Assembly: GCF_910596095.1 (NCBI RefSeq)
Contig: NC_056538.1
Coordinates: forward strand, 21,748,501 to 21,812,500
Length of the DNA stretch: 64,000 nt
Direction of reading: 5' to 3'
Source: Thunnus maccoyii
Taxonomy: Eukaryota > Chordata > Actinopteri > Scombriformes > Scombridae
How positions within the stretch are numbered: the first letter of the stretch is position 1; each line of letters begins with the position of its first letter. A model generated the notes under the pieces. It made no database searches, had not been told where the DNA came from, and saw nothing but the letters and a program-made list of their open reading frames with translations. The position numbers were made by a program, and so were the translations under genes. Shown here piece after piece: positions 1-11,470 of the stretch.

Positions 1-860
1 AGAGAACGTATTTTAATTTTCATTTTTCTAATTACTTATGTGTTAACTCCCCCTGCTCGTTTTTCACTCCGCGTTGAATGTTTTGTCAGAGTAATATTTA
101 TTTGGGGTGCTTTAACTGTGGGCTTTCCCTCATGCCTCTATGCGCCTTTTTTCTGCCTTTTGGGTGCAAATTCAGGAGGTGCATTTACCGCAGTTACAGT
201 CAAATTAAGCACACCTGCAGAGCAGCCACCCTACACTAAACTGATATAACAGCTACAAGTCACGTTTTACCTGCAACACTCGTGTTTTAATGCTGCTCAT
301 CATTTGTGATGTGAAAATGTCAGAGACATAAAAAGCTTGCGTCCTGGTATTTGTTCAGTTATAAAATCCAATTGCATTGCGGAGCGTCTCTCCTGCCGGC
401 TGCTGACAGCGCTGCCAGAGAGTTGATGTGTGATTATCAAGAATGTCACAAAAAGTAGAGAGCTAAGAGTGCTTGAGCAAAACTAGTGTACATATAAATG
501 TACAGCGGGTAATTTGCCACAGTAATGAAGAATATAGTAAAATTAACTGGGTTGAGATGCAGAAACAATACTAATAACACAGAAACTCCGGCAACCAGAA
601 ATGAGGCAATACGCTTACCACAGCACGTCACGTCATTTATGATTGGTTCGCGGAATTAATTGCGTAATTATCATAATAAATGTCCGAGCATAACCATGCC
701 CAATTCAAACCCAATATAAGGAAAGTTAACAAAAACTTAAATGACAATGTAACAAATTTGGATTGAAGCTAATTTCTAATACTTTTTAGATGCTTACTAT
801 CATGTAAATGAGACAATAAATTCCATAGTTAGAAGGCTATTGTGGATTTGGGTTTCCAGT
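1..860. other. intergenic, no gene recognised
   Basis: I see no V2R exon or other recognisable coding sequence here. The open frame at 40-249 has no domain I recognise. Homology to the intron 5 sequence of genes B and C starts only at about 860, so this stretch lies outside the duplicated receptor unit. Confidence 0.5.
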
Positions 861-1005
861 GGCTTTAATGATTGCATATCCATATTTAAAATATTAGTGT
901 CAGTTTAACTAGATTTATTGTTAAATGTATTGCTTATAAAAGTATTATTTCCTGCAAATGTGAGATCCAGATGCAGAACTCATACTTTCAGTTCATGTTC
1001 AACAG

Positions 1006-1913
1006 GTGCAGCAGACTGCACACCCTGTCCACAGGAATACTGGTCTAATGACAGGAAAGACAAGTGCATTCCTAAAACTATTGAGTTCCTGACATATTAT
1101 GAACCGATGGGAAGAGCTCTCACAGTTGTGTCCCTGCTAGGAGTCACTCTGTCGCTGGCCACAATGACCATCTTTATCCACTCCAGAGACACCCCTGTGA
1201 TAAAGGCCAGCAACTCTGAGCTGAGCTGTTTTTTGCTGTTTTCTCTTTCTTTGTGTTTTCTCTGTCCCCTCACTTTCATCGGCAGACCCACGGTCTGGAC
1301 TTGCATGCTGCGCCACACAGCTTTTGGAGTGACATTTGCACTCTGTATTTCCTGTGTCTTGGGAAAGACTATTGTTGTGGTTACAGCTTTCAAAGCCACG
1401 TTTCCTGGCAGCAAAGTTGCAGGAAAGTTTGGTCCTGCACAGCAACGGATCATAGTTTGCTCATGCACTTTAATTCAGATAGTAATATGTGTGTTGTGGC
1501 TAAAGTTAAATCCACCTTTCCCAGACATGGTTTTCAGATACAGCAATAAGAAGATTGTTTTAGAGTGCAACACTGGCTCTGAGGCTGCTTTCTATGCAGT
1601 GCTGGGGTACATAGGGCTTCTTGCAATAATATGTTTGGTCCTGGCATTTCTAGCAAGAAAGTTGCCTGATAACTTTAATGAAGCCAAATTTATCACCTTT
1701 AGCATGCTGATATTCTGTGCTGTCTGGATCACCTTTATCCCAGCATATGTCAGCTCTCCTGGAAAGTTCACTGTCGCTGTGGAGATATTTGCAATTTTGT
1801 CCTCAGCATATGGTTTATTAATTTGCATTTTTGCACCTAAATGTTACATAATATTGATAAAGCCAGAGAGAAATACCAAGAAGCATATTATGGGAAAAAA
1901 TCAGAACAAATGA
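1006..1913 (+). pseudogene. Gene A: isolated 7TM exon of a V2R-like receptor
   Basis: This is the terminal exon of a class C odorant/pheromone receptor, nearly identical to the last exons of genes B and C. The exon would start at 1006, after the acceptor ...TTCAACAG, with the CxxCP end of the cysteine-rich domain. It runs through all seven helices, including the hallmark [18 protein letters not shown] and the PKCYIIL end of TM7, to TGA at 1911-1913. The frame is open for 302 codons. About 145 bp of the preceding intron (860-1005) is also conserved, but exons 1-5 are not found upstream, where exon 5 would be expected around 690-815. I infer a 5'-truncated duplicate. The alternative is an intron enlarged by inserted DNA with exons 1-5 left of the window. 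Without its VFT it could not work as a normal receptor. Confidence 0.8.
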
Positions 1914-3555
1914 CTATGATTTCTTAGTTTTAACGGATGATGTTACCGTTACTGCTAACTTTTATGTAATATATTACAGTATGTGAATAGTAAGCAAGAT
2001 GATGTAACATTTCTGACATTTAATTTATAAATCTTCTCTATATAAAATGTAATATTAATGAGGCAACAGATTTACTCTAGGTAAAAAACCATGGGTTACT
2101 TCATATTTATTATTTTTTACTGCATAATTTACTCATAAATGATGAATGATAATTGTGGATTGCATATTGTTTACTGACTCATTGTAATAGTAATATTTTA
2201 ACAAATCATTAAATGGTCATTTTTTCATACCAGCACTGTGTTAAACAAAGTTGTGTTTTTTTATGACGTGCAGTATAATGTTTTTCCCAACATGTTGCAG
2301 TGCTGATATCTGGGGACACACTGTGATTAATTAAATGTATATATACATTTAATTGTCAGAGGTCTGGCTCAGTGATTAAGAGAAATCATTATATTATTGG
2401 GCTTCAATTCATTTAACTTCATTTCATCTATTTTTGGTCCTTTCACAATTAAATGACAATCTTTATTTACATTGGAACTTTGTAAATCTTGCATTGCCAG
2501 TGACATACAATACATTTGTCTCATCATATAGGTATATAAGTGGACAAACACAATTTTTACAAGGTACTGCATTTGAAATATAAATAAAATGAACATGGTT
2601 TCTTTGGATAATCTAGATATTTAATATCAGTATCAGAAATAATATATAAATAATATAATTCATATATAACTGTGTAAACGGCAAGAAAAAACGGAAGGTT
2701 AAAGCCAGATGTTGACTATTATATAATCATATTGAACTCACAGTCACATACTGTATTGGAAGACCTTAATTAACAGTTGTAACTAGGCCACAGCCACTCA
2801 CAGAAGATATTTATCACCACACATTTGTGGGCATGTACACATCAAGTTTGCATAAAATATTTTACTATTTTTATATTATTTAAATACAGTATTAAATATA
2901 ACAAGTGTGATTTATATTTTGAAGCACAGTGTCACATGGTGTCAGTTTTAATCATTTACTCATTACTCATTTAATCATTTAATCATGTAGGACCAAGTGT
3001 TGCCCAGCAGGTGTCAGCGTGTTAAATATACTACTGCTTGAAAAAATTATGAACCAGATACAGTGATCCTGTGTTGAAAAGTAAGCTAAATGTTACTGCT
3101 GACCATTCAGGTATGCTAGTCAGATGTATATTTTGCCCACTGACATCTGGTTTAGAGTTCATGTATTAATTAAAGGTGCATATGTTAGTTATCAGTCTAA
3201 CAGTGATTAATAAAGGTCAAGTACTGTATCAGTCATTTTAGCATAGCTCCATCTAAATTCATTATATTTTATGCATGGCTTCAAATATTTGTTAGTCATG
3301 CATGCAGAGTCATACAGAGACTTAATTTATGTTTTCATTAATGATAAGTCATTATCCTTATTATAAAGTGTTACGCTGGCATTAGCACTCTACCCAGATG
3401 GTTTTCATACTGGGATAACCAAATTTCCCTCCGGGGGATACTATGATGCAAAGACCACCTGTCACATCATCTGTTTCTGAAAAGACCTCACACTCTAATC
3501 AACCAACTAGCCTAAAATTCACAACTCACACAGTGCCCACTTTCAGACCCCTTAT
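1914..3555. repeat. duplicated 3' flank, copy 1
   Basis: Non-coding DNA downstream of gene A that matches 11471-13036 downstream of gene B almost base for base, with small indels. It includes the same palindrome around 2331-2354 and an AATAAA at 2583. Homology stops at 3555, where unit 1 enters extra DNA and unit 2 continues directly into the next gene's upstream flank. Confidence 0.85.
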
Positions 3556-3689
3556 TGAAGCTATTCAGTGAAGTTTAAGGAGCAGGACCACACCTCAACT
3601 ACGCCACTTCTGGCATTGCTATAAATACCACCTAACCTGATAATAATCTAGCCTAGAAGTAACAAATGCGTGGACTAGTTTTTCTGCAT

Positions 3690-4850
3690 CTTTTTAGGAC
3701 AGGATGTGCCTGATTTTTGCAATATTAGTCCTTGAAATTTGATTTGTGTGGGAGTTAAAGGACATAGCCTGATCAAAGATAACTCCAAGACTCCTTACGG
3801 TGGTGCTTGAGGCCAGGGTAATGCCATCCAGAGTTATATCATTAGATAATGTGTTTCTAAAGTGTTTAGGGCCAAGTACAATAACCGCAGTTTTATCTGA
3901 GTTTAGTTGTAGAAAATTGCAGGTCATCCAGGTCTTTATGTCCTTAAGGCATGCTTGGAGTTTGTTTAACTGATTGGTTTCATCAGGCTTCATTGATAAA
4001 TATAATTGGGTTATCATCTGCATAACAATGAAAATTCATAGAGTGTTTCCTGATAATATTACCTAAAGGGAGCATATACAAGGTGAATAGTATTGGTCCA
4101 AGCACAGAACCTTGTGGAACTCTGTGTCTAACTTTTCCCTTCATGGAGGATTCATGGTCAACATGTACAAACTGATATCGGTCTGATAAATAAGACTTAA
4201 ACCAACTTAATGCAGTTCCTTTAATGCCAATTAAATATTCCAGTCTCTGTAATAAGATGTGATGATCAATTGTGTCGAACGTCACACTAAGATCTAACAA
4301 GACAAGTATGGAGAGAAATCCTTTGTCCGATGCAGTTAGGAGCTCATTTGTGACTTTCACCAGTGCTGTCTCTGTGCTATGATGCGCTCTAAATCCTGAC
4401 TGAAAATCCTCAAATAAACTATTGTTATGTAGAAAGTCACATAACTGATTAGAGACTGCTTTCTCAAGGATCTTAGAGAGAAAGGGAAGATTAGATATAT
4501 GTCTATAGTTGGCTAAAATGCCTGAATCAAGAGAAGGCTTCCTAAGAAGAGGTTTAATTACAGCTACTTTAAAAGACTGTGGTACATAGCGTGTTACTAA
4601 AGACAGATTGATCATATCTAGTAAAGAGGCACTAACTAAGGGTAAGGCTTCCTTAAGCAACCTAGTTGGGATAGGGTCTAAGAGACAGGTTGATGGTTTA
4701 GCTGAACAAATCATTGAGGTTCAGGAAAGTTGACTGGAGAAAAACAGTCCAAACATATCTCAGGTTTTACAGCTTTTTCTAAGGTTCCTGTGTTTGGGAT
4801 AAATCAGTGCCTGTTGAGGGCAGGAGGTGATGAATTTTGTCTTTTGGTTG
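3690..4850 (-). mobile_element. L2-like LINE fragment (reverse transcriptase)
   Basis: The minus strand encodes non-LTR reverse transcriptase blocks. They include [15 protein letters not shown], a [17 protein letters not shown] block, the [20 protein letters not shown] block and CYADD, followed by a thumb region with LNSDKTAVIVLGP. These match L2/Maui-type fish LINEs. The reading frame shifts once near 3983-4023, and no endonuclease domain is seen, so this is a truncated, inactive copy. Confidence 0.85.
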
Positions 4851-5675
4851 CCAAATACTATTATAACTACACTAACATCATATCAGTAACATCTATCGTT
4901 ATGTGCACTGGGTTGCAAGTTACTAATACTAAGTCAAATGTCACTTTGATAACGTCTGTGGTTACTAATACAACTAATCTAATGTCACTTCAGTATCATC
5001 TGCTGTTCTGATCTGCTGCACCGGTTTGCAAGCTACTAATACAACTTATCTAATGTCACTTCAGTAACGTCTGCCATTACGTGCACCAGGTTGCAAGTTC
5101 CTAATACAACTAATTTAACGTTACTTCAGTATTGTCTGCTGTTACATGCACCGGTTTGCAAGCTACTAATACAACTAATCTAACGTTACTTCAGTAATGT
5201 CTGCTGTTACGTGCACCAGGTTTGCAGGCTACTAATACAACTAATCTAAAGTCACTTCAGTAACGTCTGCCGTTACATATACCAGGTTGCAAGTTCCTAA
5301 TACAACTAATCTAAGGTCACATCAGTATTGTCTGCTGTTATGTGCACCAGGTTGCCAAATACTATTATAACTACTCTTACATCATTTCAGTAACATCTAT
5401 TGTTACGTGCACCAGGTTGCAAGTTACTAATACTAACTCAAGCATCACTTCGGTAACGTCTGCCGTTGCATGCACCAGATTGCAAGTTACTAATACAACT
5501 ACTCTAATGTCACTTCAGTATTGTCTGCCATTACACGTACCATGTTGCAAGTTAATAATAGCACTAATCTAACATCATTTCGTAACTTCCATCATTATAC
5601 GCACCTGGTTGCCGATTACTAATAAAACAGATCTAAAGTCATTTCAGTAACATCTGCCGTTACAAGCAACAGGTT
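4848..5675. repeat. minisatellite, about 65-bp unit, about 13 copies
   Basis: Each unit begins near TTGCAAGTTACTAATAC and ends near GTTAYGTGCACCAGG. Variation between units is about 10-20 percent, with some composite or double-length units. It abuts the end of the LINE fragment. Confidence 0.9.
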
Positions 5676-5689
5676 GCGAGTTTATCAAC

Positions 5690-6190
5690 ACCAACACCAG
5701 CAGCTGTCAGCGCCCCCTGCCATCCAGCTGCAGCAATCTCAACAGCCAGCCTTATCAGGGGAACCTGGCACCGGGATGCCAGCGCCCCCCTGCCCCCACT
5801 TCCAGTTACCGCAAAAGCCAACGCAAGTCAGGGCATCTGGCGTCGGGATGTTAGCACCCTCTGCCGCCCACTTCCAGCAACCTCAAAAGCCGGCTTTAGT
5901 CAGGACATCTGGCGCCGGGATGCCAGTGCCCCCCACCATCCAGCTGTGACAATCTCAACAGCCAGCCTTATCAGGGAAACCTGGCACCGGGATGCCAGCA
6001 CCCCCCTGCCGCCCACTTCCAGTTACCGCAGTAGCCAACTCGAGTCAGGGCATCTGTCACCAGGATGCCAGCGCCCCCTACCGCCTTCTTCCAGCAACTT
6101 CAGCAGCTGGCTTTAGTTAGGGCATCTGGCACCGAGTTGCCAGCCCCCCCTGCTGCCCACTCCCAGCAACCACAGCAGAAATGCCCAGAC
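5690..6190. repeat. GC-rich tandem repeat, about 75-bp class
   Basis: Repeating blocks with GGCACCGGGATGCCAGCGCC and CCCACTTCCAGCAACC motifs occur with apparent higher-order spacing of about 240 bp. They are much richer in G+C than the surrounding DNA. One frame is open over 5674-5949 and is rich in Pro, Gln and Ala, but this follows from the repeat and I do not call it a gene. Confidence 0.75.
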
Positions 6191-6829
6191 AACACTAACT
6201 CTATATAAGTGCTGTTCTTTCTGCCAGTTTTTGGAGGTTTCCATGGTAGACGATGATTCTCCTCCAAGTGGCCAACCGAGATCACACAGTTGCAAAAAAT
6301 TCTTTAAAACATCTCCAGTTGTTCATTAGATCTACCCAGCGTCACTGCTTCACAACAAATACAGCATAACCTACCCATCGTTCGATCTCGTCACCGTGAC
6401 AGTTTCATTACCTACGCCCCTTCCGCGATTGCCATCAAAACGCATACCATCCATGTTTATGCGAGTGGCATCAACTCTTCTCTAATCTCCTAACTGACAG
6501 CCAGGCCTGGTCTCCAACCATTCTCATTTAATTTCACTTGTCATAGAACTTTATCACCAAGAGTGAGCTAAAAATCCGCGCTGCCTTCCTCTTACTGCCG
6601 ACTTGCTGTCAGTCAGCATTCACATCATCTGCTCCAGATATTGCAATCCTCACATTGCTCGTAATTTAGAACTCATGTTCTCACTTGCATTCTTTGGTTT
6701 GCTCATATGCTCCGAATTCACTGCCTCAACTCTTCACTCTGACCCAAGCTGCCACGCCTGCTTTTCAGGCTTATCTTAATTCTCAGATGACACCGTCTCC
6801 CTCTCTCTCAACCCAACCGGTCAAGGCAG

Positions 6830-7015
6830 ATGGACGCCGACCTAGAGCCCGGTTCTGTTCGAAGTTTCTTTCTGTTAAAGAGTTTTTCCTCGCCGCCGTC
6901 GCCAAGTGCTTGCTCATGGGGAAATGTTGGGTCTCCACAAATTAAGAGTATGGTCTTGACCTGCTCTATATGAAACACGCCATGAGATAACTTAGTTGTG
7001 ATTTGGCACCATTAA
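6830..7015 (+). mobile_element. LINE/SINE-type 3' tail
   Basis: Contains the familiar fish repeat string around TTTCTGTTAAAGAGTTTTTC, then CGCCAAGTGCTTGCTCATGG and GGTCTTGACCTGCTCTAT, ending in an A-rich run at 7014-7025. This resembles the 3' tail of fish L2-type elements and the SINEs that share it. The exact family is not assigned. Confidence 0.6.
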
Positions 7016-7346
7016 AAAAAAAATTAACCTGACTACTCAAAACAAACTGAAATAGATCAATCCGGTCAGCCATCCCTAATTTTACTTCAAAGTTCAATCT
7101 CTGATAATCCTTCCGAGACCAACGCAAAATACTTGCGATTCCAATTTATTTTGCCAGACACTCCTTCAGGATCAGAGCCGCCACTTCAGCCTTCATACAG
7201 TCCATACATAGTAATTGGAGGTTTTTGGGGGTCCGCTGTTGCCCGGGTGCTGCGGCAGATTCCCCACAAGGACTATGCATATCAAATGTTTTCCTTAATA
7301 AATCATCCAAACACATCTTGTTGATGTTGTGGTCCTTGCTAGTGAA

Positions 7347-8146
7347 TCACCTATGAAACAGATTTCAAATATTGTTGTCATTGTGCCATTATGTCATTAT
7401 TGTCATTAATGGGTACAAAATTATTTAAAATCAATTTCATATACAAAAACGAAACATGTACAGACATATACATATCACATACCCACAAGAGTCTGCACCA
7501 GTCTGCACCATGGTCACCATATTTCAACAGTGGGCCTATGCAGCATTTAGTAGGATTTTACCAATGTTCTCTATCTTTCCAAATAATTTACACATATAAT
7601 TTGTTTATGGTGAAAATAACTGACAACCACTTACACAATAACATCATTTTCAGTATCCCAAGTCATTTATTATTACTGCAGTATTTACCTGCTTGCAGTG
7701 CTGTACTCCACAAGCTTTCTTGACCTTGCTTTATTTAACATCCTCCAAAAATGTGGCTGTTCTATCACCTTTTGCATCTTGGTTCAAATTTCTCTCCTGA
7801 GCAGCAAAGTTGATTTATTTTATAGATCAAAGTACTTTTCCAAACAATTGAAACTCAGTAGCTTTTTAAGCTTTTGTCAAGTATGTGATGTGTCACATAT
7901 GTGAGTTGGCCAAATTGTACAGTTTTTAGGGGCCTCAGAAAATAAAAATGTTTTGAATCTATATTGTATAACACACACAGTACTTTATGGGTGTGCACTG
8001 AATGTAGCAATAACCTTACCAATGTAAGATTGTTGTGCCCTGCGGGAAATAAATCACCCTTTTATGAAGGGAGCACGTTCTCCTGCATCCGACACAGTTG
8101 TTATAAGTGCTGCATCCTTGTCTCTCTTAAAAAATGCAGGGCAAAC
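7347..8146. repeat. duplicated 5' flank, upstream of gene B
   Basis: Matches 13037-13835 upstream of gene C at high identity. It presumably contains the promoter of gene B, but I see no clear TATA box. A 61-codon open frame runs in phase into exon 1 from 7964 and is shared with the C copy. The downstream ATG with a signal peptide is the more likely start. Confidence 0.85.
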
Positions 8147-11100
8147 ATGTATGAGCTGGAAAGATCCATGCTCTTATATTTGTCTGTTCTCTACTTGAAC
8201 GCAGCTTCTGGCTGTGAACTGCTCAGCAGGTTTGATATGCCAAGTTTGTTCAAGCAGGGAGACATAATGATTGGGGGGATTTTCCCAGTTTTGAACAAAG
8301 ATATAAGCAGCACTTCTACATTTGATAGGGACCCACCTGGAATGAAGTGCACAGGGTAAGTTTAAACAGATCTGAGTTTTTTATGCTTCATTCAGTCTCC
8401 TCTAATATTATCTTAAAATTGTAATCTCATATGTACATGTAGCATCGCTTTTATTTTACAACCTATTGCAAAACCTTTTTAGATTTGACCTGCGAGCCTT
8501 TCGATGGACCCAAGTGATGATATTTGCAATTGAAGAAATCAACAAAGATCCTGCTCTCCTGCCAAACATATCGCTTGGCTATAGGATTCTTAACTCTTGT
8601 GCATCTCCCACAAATACTTTACGTGCTGCACTAACTCTGTCTAGTAGACCAGAAGAGACAGACTCAACTTCTCCTTGTCCTCCAGTAATATCTGCCCTCA
8701 TAGCTGAAGCCGGATCATCTCAATCTTTAGCTTTGGCTGGAATGCTTGGACCATTTCAAATGCCAATAGTAAGAAATAATTTAGATGTTTTATTTCAATA
8801 TTGTTCTGTAATAATTGATGATTTTCAAGTGCTTGTTATGACATTTTGTAAGACCTCTATTGGTGTTTTTTATTTTTATTTTTTTACAGGTAAGTTACTT
8901 TGCAACATGTGCCTGTCTGAGTAACAGAGCTAAATATCCTACTTTTTTTCGAACAATCCCCAGCGACTATTTCCAGGCAAAAGCTCTGGCTGCACTGGTC
9001 AAACATTTTGGCTGGCAGTGGATTGGAGCCATACATTCAGACAATGACTATGGGCGGAATGGGATCCTGGCTTTTACCGAAGAGGTTAAAAAGCTTGGGG
9101 TTTGTGTTGCATTTGTTGGGACAATTCTACGGACATACTCTGTGGATAAAATACTGGATGTTGTGGAACTGATTAAGCAGTCAACTGTCAAAGTCATTCT
9201 TGCTTTTGTTCCTGAGGGTGACTTTTATCCTTTGATGAAAGAGGTTGTGAAACAGAACATTACAGGAATTCAGTGGATTGGCAGCGAGGCCTGGATAACA
9301 GCTTCTCGACCCTCCACTTCAGAAATCTACCAAGCTTTTGGAGGAGCCCTTGGATTTGTGGTGAAGAAAATGGCTATTCCAAACCTAAAACCATTCCTTA
9401 CAGGCATAAGCCCTTATACTGATCCACGTGCAGCATTTGTGAGGGATTTCTGGGAGAATATAGTGGGCTGTAGACCTGCTTTACCTGGGGAACACATAGG
9501 TTCTGAGGCAACAAATGAAATATGCACAGGCAATGAGACATTAATGAATTCCCAGGATGTGTTCTTCAATGTCACACAGCTCAGAGTTTCTTATAATGTG
9601 TATAAAGCAGTTTATGCAATTGCACATGCTCTTCACCAACTTGTATTTTGCCAACCAGTTGGAGAAAAAAGAGTGAGCCCATGTTTGAACATATCAGAAA
9701 TTCAGCCCAAAAAGGTGAGAAATAGTGCAAGTAATCGTTAGCAACACATAAGTACAAATAAACATTTTATTTACCTGTATAGAAATAATCTTGTTAATGT
9801 GAACAAAAACATAAAAATGTCTAACAGATAATCTGTTTTGCTTTTCACTTTGCTGTTCTCAGGTCACTGATCACCTACAAAGAGTGAATTTTAGGAATCA
9901 GTTTGGGGATAATGTGTTCTTTGATGAGAACGGCGACCCTCCTGCTTCTTATGATGTTATTAACTGGCAGCTGAGAGATGGGCAGGTGCAACATGTGACT
10001 TTGGGTCATTTTTCCTCTGCTGCTAACGGTGATTATGAGCTCAGCATCCAGGAGGAAGAGATAGTGTGGAGAACTGGAAAAATGGTAATCAAGGAGAATT
10101 TTTTCATGCACCAAGCTTGTTGTTTATCAACTATGTGTCTTGTTGAAACATTAGATCAGTATGACATTTTTTGGGCTGCACTATAATTAGTATTGTTTGT
10201 TTTTCTTTATTTCTCAGGTTCCGACATCAGTGTGCTCTAATGTTTGTCCAATAGGAACCAGGAAAGCTCAAATTAAGGGACAACCCATCTGCTGTTTTGA
10301 CTGCATCCCGTGTGCTGACGGAACTATAGCCAATTCAACAGGTAGAGACATGTATCCACAGCATGTGTGCTATACTAAACCAAACATGCGCAATCCAGTG
10401 TCATTGCATGTATTTAATGTTTACCATCTCCATATTAAAAATATCAGTGTCAGTTTAACTAGATTCATTATTAAATATAATGCTTTTCAATTGCATTTGG
10501 TAGCTTTTCCTGCAAATGTGAGATCCAGATGCAGAACTCATACATTCAGTTCATGTTCAACAGGCGCAGCAGATTGCACACCCTGTCCACAGGAATACTG
10601 GTCCAATGACAGGAAAGACAAGTGCATTCCTAAAACTATTGAGTTCCTGACATATTATGAACCGATGGGAATAGCTCTCACAGTTGTGTCCCTGCTAGGA
10701 GCCACTCTGTCACTGGCCACAATGACCATCTTTATCCACTCCAGAGACACCCCTGTGATAAAGGCCAGCAACTCTGAGCTGAGCTGTTTTTTGTTGTTTT
10801 CTCTTTTTTTGTGTTTTCTCTGTCCCCTCACTTTCATCGGCAGACCCACGGTCTGGACTTGCATGCTGCGCCACATAGCTTTTGGAGTGACATTTGCACT
10901 CTGTATTTCCTGTGTCTTGGGAAAGACTATTGTTGTCGTTACAGCTTTCAAAGCCACGGTTCCTGGCAGCAAAGTTGCAGGAAAGTTTGGTCCTGCACAG
11001 CAACGGATCATAGTTTGCTCATGCACTTTAATTCAGATAGTAATATGTGTGTTGTGGCTAAAGTTAAACCCACCTTTCCCAGACATGGTTTTCAGATACA

Positions 11101-11470
11101 GTAATAAGAAGATCGTTTTAGAGTGCAACACTGGCTCTGAGGCTGCTTTCTATGCAGTGCTGGGGTACATAGGGCTTCTTGCAATAATATGTTTGATCCT
11201 GGCATTTCTTGCAAGAAAGTTGCCTGATAACTTCAATGAAGCCAAATTTATCACCTTTAGCATGCTGATATTCTGTGCTGTCTGGATCACCTTTATCCCA
11301 GCATATGTCAGCTCTCCTGGAAAGTTCATGTAGCTGTGGAGATATTTGCAATTTTGTCCTCAGCATATGGTTTATTAATTTGCATTTTTGCACCTAAATG
11401 TTATATAATATTGATAAAGCCAGAGAGAAATACCAAGAAGCATATTATGGGAAAAAATCAGAACAAATGA
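8147..11470 (+). pseudogene. Gene B: V2R-like receptor with frameshift before TM7
   Basis: Classic six-exon V2R gene. Exons: 8147-8355, 8483-8768, 8890-9714, 9863-10084, 10218-10341 and 10564-11470. All junctions are GT-AG with the family's usual phases. The signal peptide is [15 protein letters not shown], starting at Met 8147 or 8168. The VFT includes [25 protein letters not shown] and the WIGSEAW hinge motif. The CRD contains CCFDCIPC, and the 7TM contains [12 protein letters not shown]. One base is missing near 11328, compared with ...KFTVAV in A and C, so the frame hits TAG at 11331-11333 in extracellular loop 3. TM7 and the C-terminal tail are lost. The displaced frame stays open to TGA at 11468-11470, which indicates a very recent lesion. 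Everything upstream is intact. It could be a recent pseudogene, a null allele or a sequencing error. It is otherwise a close tandem copy of gene C. Confidence 0.9.

Larger units (their letters stand above)
3556..7346. other. 3.8-kb block present in unit 1 but not unit 2
   Basis: Compared with the junction at 13036/13037 in the next unit, this block is extra. It contains an L2-like LINE fragment (minus strand), a 65-bp minisatellite, a GC-rich 75-bp-class repeat, about 600 bp I cannot assign (6200-6830), a plus-strand LINE/SINE-like tail and about 330 bp unassigned (7015-7346). No flanking target-site duplication is evident, so deletion from unit 2 is as possible as insertion into unit 1. Confidence 0.7.

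Noticed and set aside
1097-1468. Long antisense frames over the 7TM exons of A, B and C
   Set aside because: They mirror the codon structure of the real sense frame and recur in every paralogue. No independent coding evidence.
5674-5949. Pro/Gln-rich protein-coding gene
   Set aside because: The frame is produced by a GC-rich tandem repeat and has no start context, splice partners or homologue I recognise.
6685-6945. Small coding gene (86 codons)
   Set aside because: Its 3' half is the common LINE/SINE tail and the rest shows no domain.
7964-8146. In-frame 61-codon N-terminal extension of gene B (and 13653-13835 in C)
   Set aside because: It precedes a good signal peptide and is rich in Cys and charged residues. 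Its conservation is explained by recent duplication, so the internal Met is preferred.
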